Assembly: GCF_006540005.1 (NCBI RefSeq)
Contig: NZ_BJOC01000028.1
Span: forward strand, 1 to 64,000
Reading direction: 5' to 3'
Source of the DNA: Halomonas halmophila
Lineage (GTDB): Bacteria; Pseudomonadota; Gammaproteobacteria; Pseudomonadales; Halomonadaceae
Length of the DNA: 64,000 bases
A program made the translations under genes and the position numbers. Below, piece after piece: positions 43,873 through 53,974 of this stretch. The notes below the pieces were generated by a model. It did not search any database. It was not told the DNA's origin and saw only the letters and a list, made by a program, of their open reading frames with translations. The first letter of the stretch is position 1, and the number at the start of each line of letters is the position of its first letter.

Positions 43873-45018
43873 TTAGCGGCGCTCCTTCATCATTGAGACA
43901 AAGCGGTCGAACAACGGCGACACATCCCGGGGGCCGGGGCTAGCTTCGGGGTGGCCCTGAAAGCTGAACGCCGGTCGGTCGGTGCGCTCGATGCCCTGCA
44001 GGGTGCCATCGAACAGCGAGCGATGCGTCGCGCGCAGGGTGGCCGGCAGCGTGGCTTCATCGGCGGCAAAGCCGTGGTTCTGGCTGGTGATCATCACCTG
44101 GCCGCTGTCCAGATCCTGCACCGGATGGTTGGCGCCGTGGTGGCCGTGCCCCATCTTGACCGTGCGCGCGCCGCTGGCCAGCGCCAGCAACTGATGGCCC
44201 AGGCAGATGCCGAACACCGGGATGTCGGTCTCGAGGAACTCCTGGATGGCGCGAATGGCGTAGTCGCAGGGCTCGGGGTCGCCCGGGCCATTGGACAGGA
44301 AGATGCCGTCCGGCTGCATGCCCAGCACCTCGCGCGCCGATGTCTCGGCCGGCACCACGGTCAGGCGGCAGCCGCGCGAGGCCAGCATGCGCAGGATGTT
44401 GTGCTTGGCGCCGAAGTCATAGGCCACCACATGATAGGGGCGCTCGTCCCGAGCGGTATCGGCATAGCCCTTGCCCAGCGCCCACTCGCCCTGGGACCAG
44501 TCGTGGGCCGCGCTGCACGATACCACCCTGGCCAGGTCCATGCCCTTGAGGCCGGGAAAGGCTCGGGCCGCTTCCAGGGCGCGCGCCGTGGCATCCTCGC
44601 CCGCGGCCGTCTCCCCGGCGAAGATGGCGCCGTTCAGCGCGCCCTTGTCGCGCAGCAGGCGGGTCAGGCGACGCGTGTCGATATCGGCGATTCCCAGGAC
44701 GTTGTTGTCGGCGAGGTACTCGGACAGGGTCTGTTCGCAGCGGAAGCTGCTGGCCAGCAGCGGCAGGTCGCGAATCACCAGCCCGGCGGCGGCAATGCTG
44801 GCGGACTCCACGTCCTCGTGATTGACGCCGGTATTGCCGATGTGTGGATAGGTCAGGGTCACGATCTGACGGCTGTAGGACGGGTCGGTGAGGATCTCCT
44901 GGTAGCCCGTCATGGCCGTATTGAACACCACCTCACCGCTGGTTTGCCCATCGGCGCCAATGGCGGTGCCGTAAAACACACTGCCATCTTCCAAGGCCAG
45001 TATCGCGGGTTTGTTCAA
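43873..45018 (-). CDS. carA: Carbamoyl-phosphate synthase small subunit
   Basis: Glutaminase subunit that supplies ammonia to CarB. The 381-residue protein has a CPSase N-terminal domain and a class I amidotransferase domain with nucleophile C272 in GICLGHQ and the His-Glu pair in [11 protein letters not shown]. The start is TTG 45018, with GGAGG eight bases upstream. The leader (45019-45144) follows the dapB terminator; no arginine or pyrimidine operator was recognised. Confidence 0.96.
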   Translation of the reverse strand: MNKPAILALEDGSVFYGTAIGADGQTSGEVVFNTAMTGYQEILTDPSYSRQIVTLTYPHIGNTGVNHEDVESASIAAAGLVIRDLPLLASSFRCEQTLSEYLADNNVLGIADIDTRRLTRLLRDKGALNGAIFAGETAAGEDATARALEAARAFPGLKGMDLARVVSCSAAHDWSQGEWALGKGYADTARDERPYHVVAYDFGAKHNILRMLASRGCRLTVVPAETSAREVLGMQPDGIFLSNGPGDPEPCDYAIRAIQEFLETDIPVFGICLGHQLLALASGARTVKMGHGHHGANHPVQDLDSGQVMITSQNHGFAADEATLPATLRATHRSLFDGTLQGIERTDRPAFSFQGHPEASPGPRDVSPLFDRFVSMMKERR

Positions 45019-45144
45019 TGCAACGTCCTCCCAGGTGTAAAGAGACAGCTCGTCAAGAAATACGCTTCGAACGGCGCTGGCCGCATGGCGCTCGCTGTGC
45101 CGTCAGGGGCCGGCCGGCGGCACGACAGACCCACCATCGGCCCG

Positions 45145-45194
45145 TAAAAAAGCGGGACGAAACCCGACATGGAAGACCGGTTTCATCCCGCTTG
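45145..45194 (-). terminator. Intrinsic terminator downstream of dapB
   Basis: Stem AAGCGGGA-GAAACC paired with GGTTTC-TCCCGCTT (one mismatch, about 15 bp) and six T residues on the minus strand. It separates dapB from carA. Confidence 0.9.
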
Positions 45195-45307
45195 TTGTCA
45201 TTCGCTCGGAATGCTGGGCCGACGCAACAAGCGTTCGCGCGGCATGAGCCGGCTGCCCGGCCAAAATTTGGGAGATTTTAAAGCATCCGCGGCCGTTCGA
45301 CCACCCT

Positions 45308-46204
<897 letters not shown>

Positions 46205-46271
46205 TCACCCGATCGATACGCCAGTGTGGCAGACTGACGCCAACGTCACCCGAACAAGCCGAGATACCGCC

Positions 46272-47249
46272 ATGCCCAGCCCCCGAATACCGCGCCCGAG
46301 CCTTCGCCTGCTGATGGTCGCCAGCCTGCTGACGGCCCTGGTCACCCCGCTGGCCGGCTGCGCCGATCGCGTGCGCGCCATCCCGCTGGCCGGCGACGAG
46401 GTCCTGGCGCGCGCCCCTGTCGAGCTCTGCGGCAGCCTGGCACTACCCGACCAGTGGCTTGAGGGCACCCCGGTCAACGGGCTCTCCGACCTGGCTCTGG
46501 AAGCGGATACCGGCCTCCTCTACCTGCTCTCGGATCGCGGGCGCCTGCATCGCGCACGTCCCCTCTTCGACAACGGACAGCTGAGCGGACTGACGCCCAT
46601 CGACAGTCAGCGGCTGCGCGACGCCCGGGGCCAACCGCTCGCCGGCGCGGACGCCGATGCCGAGTCGCTGACCCTGCTGCATGCTGACAATGCCACGCCG
46701 GGTGACACTGAGTTCTGGGTCAGCTTCGAGCGCGACCACCGCCTGCAACGCTTCGCCCCGGACGGCACTCCCCTGGCGGCGCCCATTCGCCCACCGCAGA
46801 CCAGCACGGCGCGCCGCAACCAGGGCATGGAGGCCATGACCCGGCACCCGACCCACGGACTCATCCTGGGCCTGGAAGCAGCGCCGGCCGGCGTCCCGGA
46901 CAAGCAGACCCGGCTGTTCAGCCTGGACGGCAAGGAGTGGCATTACCCCCTGGCGGCGGCCAGCGGCAGCGCCCTGACCGAGCTCACGACCGATGGCGAC
47001 GAGCTGCTGGCACTCGAGCGCGCTTTTGCTCCGCCCGCCCCGCTGGTCATCAGCCTGCGACGCGTCCGACTCGGCGAGCCACCGCGACTGAATGTCGAAA
47101 CCCTGGCCAGCTTTTCCAGTGCCGACGGCTGGTGGCTGGACAACATGGAAGGCATGACACGGCTCGACGACGGCCGCGTGCTGATCCTCAGCGATGACAA
47201 CGCCAGGGCGCTGCAGCGTAGCCTGCTGGTCTGCCTACGCCCGCGTTGA
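46272..47249 (+). CDS. Phytase-like / esterase-like lipoprotein
   Basis: A 325-residue predicted lipoprotein: hydrophobic signal segment (about 13-30) and lipobox LAGC, after which the mature protein starts with Cys. The body shows the pattern of the phytase-like beta-propeller family (PF13449 type): GLSDLALEADTGLLYLLSDRG, GMEAMTRHP, and DNMEGMTRLDDGRVLILSDDN. Substrate and reaction are unknown for this family. The start ATG 46272 gives a normal signal peptide. Its last 15 bases overlap the convergent permease gene. Confidence 0.7.
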   Translation: MPSPRIPRPSLRLLMVASLLTALVTPLAGCADRVRAIPLAGDEVLARAPVELCGSLALPDQWLEGTPVNGLSDLALEADTGLLYLLSDRGRLHRARPLFDNGQLSGLTPIDSQRLRDARGQPLAGADADAESLTLLHADNATPGDTEFWVSFERDHRLQRFAPDGTPLAAPIRPPQTSTARRNQGMEAMTRHPTHGLILGLEAAPAGVPDKQTRLFSLDGKEWHYPLAAASGSALTELTTDGDELLALERAFAPPAPLVISLRRVRLGEPPRLNVETLASFSSADGWWLDNMEGMTRLDDGRVLILSDDNARALQRSLLVCLRPR

Positions 47250-48140
47250 GCCGCCGCCGGCGTCATGGCGCAATAACAGCGCAATAGCCGCCAGTACCAT
47301 CAGACTGCCCGGCAGCCAGATCCAGCCCAGGCTCTGCGGCACCCGCAGGAACAACACCAGCATGGAAACGAAGGGCACCAGGTAGCCATAGGCGGTGATA
47401 GCACCCGGCGTCAGCACCTGGGTGGCACGCTGCATCAGCCAGAAGGTCAGGGCGCTGGAGCACAGCCCCAGATAGACCAGCAGCAGGCCATCGCTCCAGC
47501 GCATCGACCCCAGCCGGACCGCAGGTTCCACCAGCAGCCCCAGCAGGCCGATCAGCGCGCCGCCCAGCGCCAGACTCCAGAAGGTACGCACCGCGGCCGA
47601 CGCCGACAGCAGTCCGGTATTGAGCCCCCATTTGGAAATCACCGGGTACAGCGCCGAGCAGACACAGCCGGCGAAGAAGACCGCTTCGCCTCGGCCCAGC
47701 TGCATCGCGCCACCCCGCACCCGTGCCTCGGCCAGTGCCAGCGCCAGGGCACCCGCCGCTCCCAGGGCCAGGATCGCCGGCAGCCGCCAGGCCGGCTGCT
47801 CCACGCGCAGCAGCCGACCGAGGCCATAGGCCAGCAAGGGCACACTGACATACAGGGTCGCCATGGACAGCGCCGTGGCATGATGCGCCGCCCAGAACAT
47901 GGCGCCGAAGAACCCCGCCAGACACAGACCCATCAGGGCATAGAGCGGCCACGCTGCAGGCGCGGGCCTGAAACCATCGGCCCAATACGCCAGCGGCCAC
48001 AGGCCGCCACAGGCAATGGCGAAACGTAGCGCCGTCAGCAGCATCGGCGGCAGCTCACTCAGCAGGCCCACGGCGGGAAACGACAGCCCCACCAGTGCCG
48101 CCCAGAGCCACATCCCCAGGTGCGCGGCACGCGATGTCAC
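47235..48140 (-). CDS. EamA family (DMT) transporter
   Basis: A 301-residue drug/metabolite transporter with ten hydrophobic helices in two EamA repeats (about 5-130 and 145-285). Typical substrates are amino acids or metabolites exported from the cell; here unknown. It starts with GTG three bases after the DUF2218 stop, with GGAAAA as a weak ribosome site, so the two are probably translated together. Confidence 0.8.
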   Translation of the reverse strand: MTSRAAHLGMWLWAALVGLSFPAVGLLSELPPMLLTALRFAIACGGLWPLAYWADGFRPAPAAWPLYALMGLCLAGFFGAMFWAAHHATALSMATLYVSVPLLAYGLGRLLRVEQPAWRLPAILALGAAGALALALAEARVRGGAMQLGRGEAVFFAGCVCSALYPVISKWGLNTGLLSASAAVRTFWSLALGGALIGLLGLLVEPAVRLGSMRWSDGLLLVYLGLCSSALTFWLMQRATQVLTPGAITAYGYLVPFVSMLVLFLRVPQSLGWIWLPGSLMVLAAIALLLRHDAGGGSTRA

Positions 48141-48143
48141 GGA

Positions 48144-48425
48144 TCAGTTTTCCCAGATGATATCCAGGGATTCCTTGCCCGCCATGCGCTCCAGGTGATT
48201 GGCCACGACACCTTCCAGCTGGTCCAGCCCTTCCTCGTCGAGTGCTTCCACCGCCACATGCAGCTTGTCTTCCTCGGCCTGCAGCAGGCAACTGCCATTC
48301 TCGAACTGGATTCGGCCCTGTGCCTCCGATTGCTCGACCTCCAGCTTGTGCGCCCAGTGCTTGCACAGCCGGTTGATCAATTGGTCACCGGATTCGGTGA
48401 GTACTACCGCTCGCGATATCGGCAT
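48144..48425 (-). CDS. DUF2218 family protein
   Basis: A 93-residue acidic cytoplasmic protein without membrane segments. The family pattern is clear: SGDQLINRLCKHWAHKLEVE near the start and LERMAGKESLDIIWEN at the end. The function is unknown; DUF2218 genes are often seen near iron or siderophore transporters, and here one is divergent from an FecB/FecCD-type ABC operon across a 350-base region. A single Cys (in RLCKHW) and several His/Glu residues could bind metal, which is speculative. Confidence 0.8.
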   Translation of the reverse strand: MPISRAVVLTESGDQLINRLCKHWAHKLEVEQSEAQGRIQFENGSCLLQAEEDKLHVAVEALDEEGLDQLEGVVANHLERMAGKESLDIIWEN

Positions 48426-48775
48426 GACGACGCTTCCATCATTTTCAGAGAATTGAAGACCACAGATTATGACGGCACATCATCGAGCGCCACCCTACCT
48501 TGGCCGACCCGCACGACCGAAGCGATCATCGCCCGACGAAGCCTCGACAACCCGACGGCATCCCGGCAAAATATTATCATTTGTAAACCCGAATCATACG
48601 CAACAAGGGAATCACGACTTGAATCGCCAAGCCGAGTGAGGCGCACGCAGCACAGCCAGCGCAACAGCGAGTCAGGCGAGCCTGTGAGCAGCGTGCCACG
48701 CAGTGATTGGCATGCACAGGCACTCAAGCAGCGTTTCCCGGAGTCAGCCCTCTTTCAACCCGCGAGCCCCGCCCC
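48426..48775. other. Divergent intergenic region, DUF2218 / ABC transporter
   Basis: 350 bases between opposite starts. It contains the only AT-rich patch of the neighbourhood (48566-48600) with a weak Fur-like site, and no convincing promoter pair. The last 80 bases are GC-rich and hold an in-frame extension of the binding-protein gene that lacks signal-peptide character. Confidence 0.6.
48566..48584. promoter_or_regulatory. Weak Fur-box-like sequence
   Basis: Read on the minus strand, ACAAAT-GATAAT-A-TTTTGC matches the GATAAT-GATAAT-N-ATTATC model at 12 of 18 defined positions, with one perfect GATAAT hexamer. It lies in an AT-rich island between DUF2218 and the iron-type ABC operon. A fur gene is in this window. 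Confidence 0.35.
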
Positions 48776-49903
48776 ATGACAGCACCTCTACTCAAGACCC
48801 TCGGCAGCCTCGGCCTGCTGATGAGCGCCAGCCTGGCCCAGGCCGACGAGATCACCGTCACCGATGTCGCCGGCCGCGACGTCAGCGTGGAGGCGCCCGT
48901 GGACCGCGTGATCCTCGGCGAAGGCCGTCAGATCTACCTGCTCGGCGCCCTGCAGCCGCAGGATCCGTTCGAACACGTGGTGGGCTGGCGCAACGACTTT
49001 TCCCAGGCCGACCCGGACAATTACGCCAGCTATGCCGACAAGTTTCCGGAGTTAAAGGACATCCCCACCTTCGGCGGCTTCAAGGATGGCACCTTCGATG
49101 TCGAGCAGGCGGCCTCGCTGCAGCCGGACGTGGTGCTGATGAACCTCGAGGCCAGGACGGCCACCGAGGACGCCGGCTATGACGACAAGCTGGCCGAGCT
49201 GGGCATCCCCATCGTCTACGTCGATTTCCGCGCCGATCCCATCGCGCATACCACCCCCTCGATGCGCCTGATGGGCAAACTGCTCGGCGAGCAAAAGACC
49301 GCCGAGGCCTTCATCGACTTCGCCGAACAGCAGATGGCGCGCGTCACCGACACCATCGAAGCCGCTGACCCCGAGAGGCCGCGGGTCTTCATCGACCGCG
49401 CCGGTGGCTACTCGGAAGACTGCTGCATGAGCTTCGGCCCGGGCAATTTCGGCGAATACGTCGAGCTCGCCGGCGGCACCAATATTGCCGACGGCATCAT
49501 CCCCAACACCTTCGGCACCTTGAACCCGGAGCAGATCATCGCCGCCGACCCGCAGCATGTCGTGGTCACCGGCGGCAACTGGGACGCCTATGTGCCCGGC
49601 GGCGACTGGGTGGGCGTCGGCCCGGGCGCCGACATGGACAAGGCCCGGGCCAAACTCGAGGGCCTGACCGAGCGCACCGCCATGACCGGTATCGAGGCCG
49701 TCGAAAACGACAACTTTCATGCCATCTGGCACCAGTTCTACAACAGTCCCTACTACTTCGTGGCGGTACAGAAGATGGCCAAGTGGTTCCACCCTGACCT
49801 CTTCACCGACCTCGACCCCGAAGCCACCATGCAGACACTGCACGAGCGCTTCCTGCCAGTCGACTATGAGCCGGGCTACTGGCTCTCGCTGAAGGATCGC
49901 TGA
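48776..49903 (+). CDS. ABC transporter substrate-binding protein, FecB/TroA-like
   Basis: Periplasmic binding protein for uptake of an iron chelate, haem, cobalamin or similar. The 375-residue protein has a signal peptide ending ASLAQA-DE near residue 23, then the two-lobed helical-backbone fold (VTDVAGRDVSVEAPVDRVI is the typical first strand). Unusually it has an adjacent Cys pair (SEDCCMSFGPG near residue 220). ATG 48776 gives a clean signal peptide; the ribosome site is poor. The permease starts two bases after its stop. Confidence 0.85.
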   Translation: MTAPLLKTLGSLGLLMSASLAQADEITVTDVAGRDVSVEAPVDRVILGEGRQIYLLGALQPQDPFEHVVGWRNDFSQADPDNYASYADKFPELKDIPTFGGFKDGTFDVEQAASLQPDVVLMNLEARTATEDAGYDDKLAELGIPIVYVDFRADPIAHTTPSMRLMGKLLGEQKTAEAFIDFAEQQMARVTDTIEAADPERPRVFIDRAGGYSEDCCMSFGPGNFGEYVELAGGTNIADGIIPNTFGTLNPEQIIAADPQHVVVTGGNWDAYVPGGDWVGVGPGADMDKARAKLEGLTERTAMTGIEAVENDNFHAIWHQFYNSPYYFVAVQKMAKWFHPDLFTDLDPEATMQTLHERFLPVDYEPGYWLSLKDR

Positions 49904-49904
49904 G

Positions 49905-50993
49905 ATGCCGGCCAGCGCCAGTGACAGTATCGAGCAGCAGGGTGCTCGCCCCGTCTCCGCAGGCCGCGACCATTACCGCCGCCTGGTGCTGCGCCGCCAG
50001 CTGATTCTGGCCGGCCTGGCACTCGCCCTGCTCTGCACCCTGTGCGTCGACCTGGCCATGGGGCCGGCACGCTTCAGCCTGGCGGAGGTGGTCGCCGCAC
50101 TGTTTGACCCGGATGCTGCCAGCCAGCAGGTGCGCGTCATCCTCTGGGAAATCCGCATGCCGGTGGCGCTGATGGCCCTGGTGGTCGGCGCCAGCCTGTC
50201 GGTGGCCGGCGCCCAGATGCAGACCATCCTCAGCAACCCGCTGGCCAGCCCCTTCACGCTGGGGATTTCGGCGGGTGCCAGCTTCGGCGCCGCCCTCGCC
50301 CTGGCCTTCGGCGTGGCGATCATTCCCACCGCCATCGACTACGTCATCCCGATCAATGCCTTCGTGATGGCCATGCTCACCGCCTTCGCCATCCATGCGC
50401 TGAGCCTCAAACGCGGCGTGACCATCGAGACCATCGTGCTGCTCGGCATCGCCATGGTCTTCATCTTCAACTCGCTGATGGCACTGATTCAGTTCTTCGC
50501 CAGCCAGCAGGCCGTGTCCGCCGTGGTGTTCTGGACCATGGGCAGCCTGACCAAGGCCACCTGGCCCAAGTTGTGGATCGCGTTGGCAGTGCTGGCCGTG
50601 GTCATGCCACTGCTGGCCCGCCATGGCTGGGCGCTGACCGCCATGCGCCTGGGCGACGCCAAGGCCGAAAGCCTGGGCGTGAAGCCCCGCGGCCTGCGCC
50701 TGGAGGTGCTGATACTGGTCTCGTTGCTGGCCGCCATTGCCGTGGCCTTCGTCGGCACCATCGGCTTCATCGGCCTGGTCGGACCACATATCGCCCGCCT
50801 GCTGCTGGGCGAGGATCAGCGCTTCTTCCTACCGGGAGCCGCCCTGTGCGGCGCCCTGATCCTCTCAGTCGGCTCGGTGCTGTCGAAGGTCATCATTCCG
50901 GGCACCATCATCCCGATCGGCATCATCACCTCGCTGGTCGGCATCCCCTTCTTCCTGTTCCTCGTTCTCAACCACAAGAAGGCCTCATGGTAA
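49905..50993 (+). CDS. FecCD family ABC transporter permease
   Basis: A 362-residue membrane permease of the BtuC/FecCD/FhuB type, with nine to ten hydrophobic helices. Family landmarks: LPVALMALVVGASLSVAGAQMQ-like helix, NPLASPFTLGISAGASFG, and the EAA-like coupling region near AKAESLGVK, ending in PHIARLLLGEDQRFFLPGAAL. It overlaps the ATPase gene by seven bases. One permease gene implies a homodimer. Confidence 0.92.
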   Translation: MPASASDSIEQQGARPVSAGRDHYRRLVLRRQLILAGLALALLCTLCVDLAMGPARFSLAEVVAALFDPDAASQQVRVILWEIRMPVALMALVVGASLSVAGAQMQTILSNPLASPFTLGISAGASFGAALALAFGVAIIPTAIDYVIPINAFVMAMLTAFAIHALSLKRGVTIETIVLLGIAMVFIFNSLMALIQFFASQQAVSAVVFWTMGSLTKATWPKLWIALAVLAVVMPLLARHGWALTAMRLGDAKAESLGVKPRGLRLEVLILVSLLAAIAVAFVGTIGFIGLVGPHIARLLLGEDQRFFLPGAALCGALILSVGSVLSKVIIPGTIIPIGIITSLVGIPFFLFLVLNHKKASW

Positions 50994-51736
50994 CGCTCAC
51001 CCTCGACCGGCTGACGGCGAGCTATGGTCGTCGGCCCATCCTCGCCGAGATCACCACGCCACCCCTCGAGGGCGGACAGGTGGTCGCCGTGCTCGGCCCC
51101 AATGCCGCCGGGAAGTCGACCCTGTTCCGACGCCTCTTCGGCCTGCTCACCGGCGGCGGCCAGGTGCATCTCGAAGGCGTCAGCCGCCAGCAGCCCATCG
51201 CCTACATGCCTCAGGAAACCGCCGTCAGCGCCGCCCTCACGGTGTATGAGGCCGTTTTGCTGTCCCGCATGCAGGGACGGCACCTGAAGGTGGATGACGA
51301 TGACCTCGCCGCCGTGGATCAGGCCCTGGGCGAGCTGGGCATCGCCGCGCTCGGCGAGCGGGATATCGGCGACCTGAGTGGCGGCCAGCGGCAGATGGTC
51401 AGCGCCGCCCAGGCCCTGGTACAGAACCCGGACATCCTGCTGCTCGACGAGCCGACCTCGGCGCTGGACCTGCACCGGCAGATCCAGCTACTGACGATCC
51501 TACGCCGCCTGGCCAGGGAACGCGGCATACTGGTGATCGCGGCGCTTCACGATATCGGTCATGCCCTGCGCTTCAGCGATCACGCCATGGTGCTGCAGGA
51601 CGGCACCTTGATCAGCTGTGGCCCGACCACCGAAGTCGTCACGCCCGAGCTGCTGCACCGGGTCTACCAGGTGAATGCCCGAATCGAGCCCTGCTCGAAG
51701 GGACAGCCCCAGCTCATCGTCGAAGAAGCCGTCTGA
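50987..51736 (+). CDS. ABC transporter ATP-binding protein (FecE/FepC-type)
   Basis: A 249-residue nucleotide-binding subunit energising the uptake system. Walker A GPNAAGKST at 37-45, signature LSGGQ at 130-134, Walker B ILLLDEP at 150-156, and the switch histidine in ALHDIGHA. It completes a three-gene binding protein-permease-ATPase operon. Its 3' end overlaps the convergent permease gene by 23 bases. The outer-membrane receptor is not in the window. Confidence 0.93.
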   Translation: MVTLTLDRLTASYGRRPILAEITTPPLEGGQVVAVLGPNAAGKSTLFRRLFGLLTGGGQVHLEGVSRQQPIAYMPQETAVSAALTVYEAVLLSRMQGRHLKVDDDDLAAVDQALGELGIAALGERDIGDLSGGQRQMVSAAQALVQNPDILLLDEPTSALDLHRQIQLLTILRRLARERGILVIAALHDIGHALRFSDHAMVLQDGTLISCGPTTEVVTPELLHRVYQVNARIEPCSKGQPQLIVEEAV

Positions 51737-52613
51737 CACGGTGGCCTTCGAGGGCCGCCAGGGCGGCCCCGCCCAGCACCAGTGGCAGCGCGACAAGAAA
51801 ACCACTGGACAGCGGCAGGCCGAAGATCAGCAGGTCGGCCAGCACCGGCCAGACCAGCGCCACATACTCGAAGGGTGCCAACCGCGAGACCTCGGTGAAG
51901 CGCAGGGCCAGTGTCATGCAGATGTGCGCCGCGCCGCCGAACAACCCGGCCAGGATCAGCAACGCCAGGGTCGTCCCGGACACCGCCACCCAGCCCAGCG
52001 GCAGGGTGGCCAGGCCAGCCAGGGTGGTGACCAGCACGAAGTAGAAGGCAATCGAGGCCGCCGACTCGGTACGCGAGATGCGCCTGACCGTGACCAGGGC
52101 CCCGGCCGTCAGCAAGGCGGCGAGTATGCCCAGCCCATAGCCGAGCACCCGCCCCGCCGGCTGCCCCGCACCCAGATCCGGGACGACCAGTGCCGCGACG
52201 CCGCACAGCACCAGGGCAAAAGCCAGGGCGCGATGCAGCGTGAAACGCTCGCTTAGCAACAGCACACCGCCGATGGCCGTGAAGACCGGCGCCAGTTGCG
52301 CCAACAGCGTCGCCTCGGCCACCGGCAAGCGCGCCACCGCCGCGAAGGACGCGAACATCGCCGCTGCCCCCAGCCCCGAGCGCAGCAGATGCCCCAGCGG
52401 CCGCCGCGTGACCAGGACCCGCGGGAACTCCCGTCGCCACAGCATGAACACCAGGATCGGCAACAGCGCGAAGGCCGAACGGAAGAAGATCGTCTGCCCC
52501 AGCGGCACCTGAGTGCTCACCAGCTTGACGCAGACCATCATGCCGGTGAACAGAATGCCCGACATCAGCCGCAGCAGGATGCCGGCCAGCGGCCGATCCA
52601 CAACGTCATTCAT
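51714..52613 (-). CDS. EamA family (DMT) transporter
   Basis: A 299-residue ten-helix drug/metabolite transporter with two EamA repeats; PVAEATLLAQLAPVFTAIGGVLLLSERF is the typical end of the first repeat. It resembles S-adenosylmethionine/riboflavin-type or RarD-like exporters only generally. It is read convergently into the ABC operon. With the other EamA gene at 47.2-48.1 kb it brackets the uptake system, but the two are not close copies. Confidence 0.85.
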   Translation of the reverse strand: MNDVVDRPLAGILLRLMSGILFTGMMVCVKLVSTQVPLGQTIFFRSAFALLPILVFMLWRREFPRVLVTRRPLGHLLRSGLGAAAMFASFAAVARLPVAEATLLAQLAPVFTAIGGVLLLSERFTLHRALAFALVLCGVAALVVPDLGAGQPAGRVLGYGLGILAALLTAGALVTVRRISRTESAASIAFYFVLVTTLAGLATLPLGWVAVSGTTLALLILAGLFGGAAHICMTLALRFTEVSRLAPFEYVALVWPVLADLLIFGLPLSSGFLVALPLVLGGAALAALEGHRVRRLLRR

Positions 52614-52686
52614 GGGGTCTATCGTCTCCTGATCGGGCCCTGCCGGTCGTCAGCATTGTCGGGAGAGGCAGGCGAGCGTACACAAT

Positions 52687-52719
52687 GAGGCCCCGCCTCC
52701 TCGGGGAGTGCGGGGCCTC
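52687..52719 (-). terminator. Hairpin downstream of dnaJ
   Basis: A 9-bp GC stem AGGCCCCGC/GCGGGGCCT with a 13-base loop, 27 bases past the dnaJ stop. The minus-strand tail is CATTGTGT, so intrinsic termination would be weak. Confidence 0.6.
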
Positions 52720-52745
52720 TGGGTGAAGCGACGGACCGGCGCCCG

Positions 52746-53882
52746 TTACGGTTTCATGTCCTCGAAGAACTTCTTCACGCCGTCGAAGAAGTTGCTCTTC
52801 TTCGGCGAGTGATGGCTGTTGCTGCCGTCCAGGCTGTCCTGGAACTGGCGCAGCAGGTCCTTCTGTTCCTCGCTGAGCTTGACCGGCGTCTCGACCTCGA
52901 CGCGGCACAGCAGGTCGCCGGCGGGGCCGCCGCGCACCGGCTTCACGCCCTTGCCCTTGAGGCGGAACATCTTGCCGGTCTGGGTCTCGGGCGGAATCTT
53001 CAGCTTGACCCGGCCATCCAGGGTCGGCACCTCGAGCTCGCCACCCAGGGTGGCATCGACGAAGTTGATCGGCACCTCGCACTGCAGATGACGGCCTTCG
53101 CGCTCGAAGATATGGTGCGGCTTGATGGCCACCTGGACGTAGAGATCACCGGGCGGGCCACCGTTCATGCCGGCTTCGCCTTCGGCATTGAGGCGAATGC
53201 GATCGCCGGTGTCCACGCCGGCCGGAATCTTCACCGACAGGGTGCGGGTCTCGCGCTCGCGGCCTTCACCGTTGCACTTGTGACACGGCACCTTGACGTG
53301 CTGACCGCTGCCATGACAGGTCGGGCAGGTCTGCTGCACGGCGAAGAAGCCCTGCTGCATGCGCACCTGACCCATGCCGTGACAGGTCGGGCAGGTCTCC
53401 TTGCTGGAGCCCGGCTCGGCACCGTCCCCGTCGCAGCGCTCGCACTCGATATGGCGCGGCACGCGAATATCCACGCTGGTACCGGCGACGGCATCCTCGA
53501 GGTCGACCTCGAGGTTGTAGCGCAGATCACTGCCACGCTGCGGGGCATTGGGATTGCGGCGCGCTCCGCCACCTCCGAAGATATCGCCGAAGACATCGCC
53601 GAAGATGTCACTGAAGCCGCCGGCCCCGGCACCGCCGAAGCCGCCACCGGCCTGGCCGTCGACGCCGTCATGACCGAACTGGTCATAGGCCGCGCGCTTC
53701 TCGCTGTCCGTCAGGACCTCATAGGCCTCGGAAACCTCGCGGAACTTCTCCGCCGCGGTATCATCGTCCGGATTACGGTCCGGATGGTATTTCTGTGCCA
53801 GGCGCCGGTAGGCCTTCTTGATCTCTTTCTGATCGGCCCCGCGCTCGATTCCCAGCACTTCGTAATAGTCACGCTTGGACAT
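52746..53882 (-). CDS. dnaJ: Chaperone protein DnaJ (Hsp40)
   Basis: Delivers substrates to DnaK and stimulates its ATPase. The 378-residue protein has a J domain with HPD at 33-35, a Gly/Phe-rich linker (about 75-115), four CxxCxGxG zinc modules (all eight cysteines present), and two C-terminal beta domains. ATG 53882 gives the standard [11 protein letters not shown] start. It follows dnaK by 92 bases with a hairpin between. Confidence 0.98.
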   Translation of the reverse strand: MSKRDYYEVLGIERGADQKEIKKAYRRLAQKYHPDRNPDDDTAAEKFREVSEAYEVLTDSEKRAAYDQFGHDGVDGQAGGGFGGAGAGGFSDIFGDVFGDIFGGGGARRNPNAPQRGSDLRYNLEVDLEDAVAGTSVDIRVPRHIECERCDGDGAEPGSSKETCPTCHGMGQVRMQQGFFAVQQTCPTCHGSGQHVKVPCHKCNGEGRERETRTLSVKIPAGVDTGDRIRLNAEGEAGMNGGPPGDLYVQVAIKPHHIFEREGRHLQCEVPINFVDATLGGELEVPTLDGRVKLKIPPETQTGKMFRLKGKGVKPVRGGPAGDLLCRVEVETPVKLSEEQKDLLRQFQDSLDGSNSHHSPKKSNFFDGVKKFFEDMKP

Positions 53883-53916
53883 CTGTCTGTCCGCCTCCGT
53901 AGCGACGCTGCGCAAA

Positions 53917-53949
53917 CACCAACGCGGGAGTCGAGCTCCCGCGCTGGTG
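53917..53949 (-). terminator. dnaK-dnaJ intercistronic hairpin
   Basis: A 14-bp stem with one mismatch (CACCA-CGCGGGAG and complement) and a 5-base loop; the minus-strand transcript continues with TTTGCG. It probably lowers dnaJ expression relative to dnaK by partial termination or marks a processing site. Confidence 0.6.
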
Positions 53950-53974
53950 TCAGCCGTGATTCAGGCGTCGTGGT

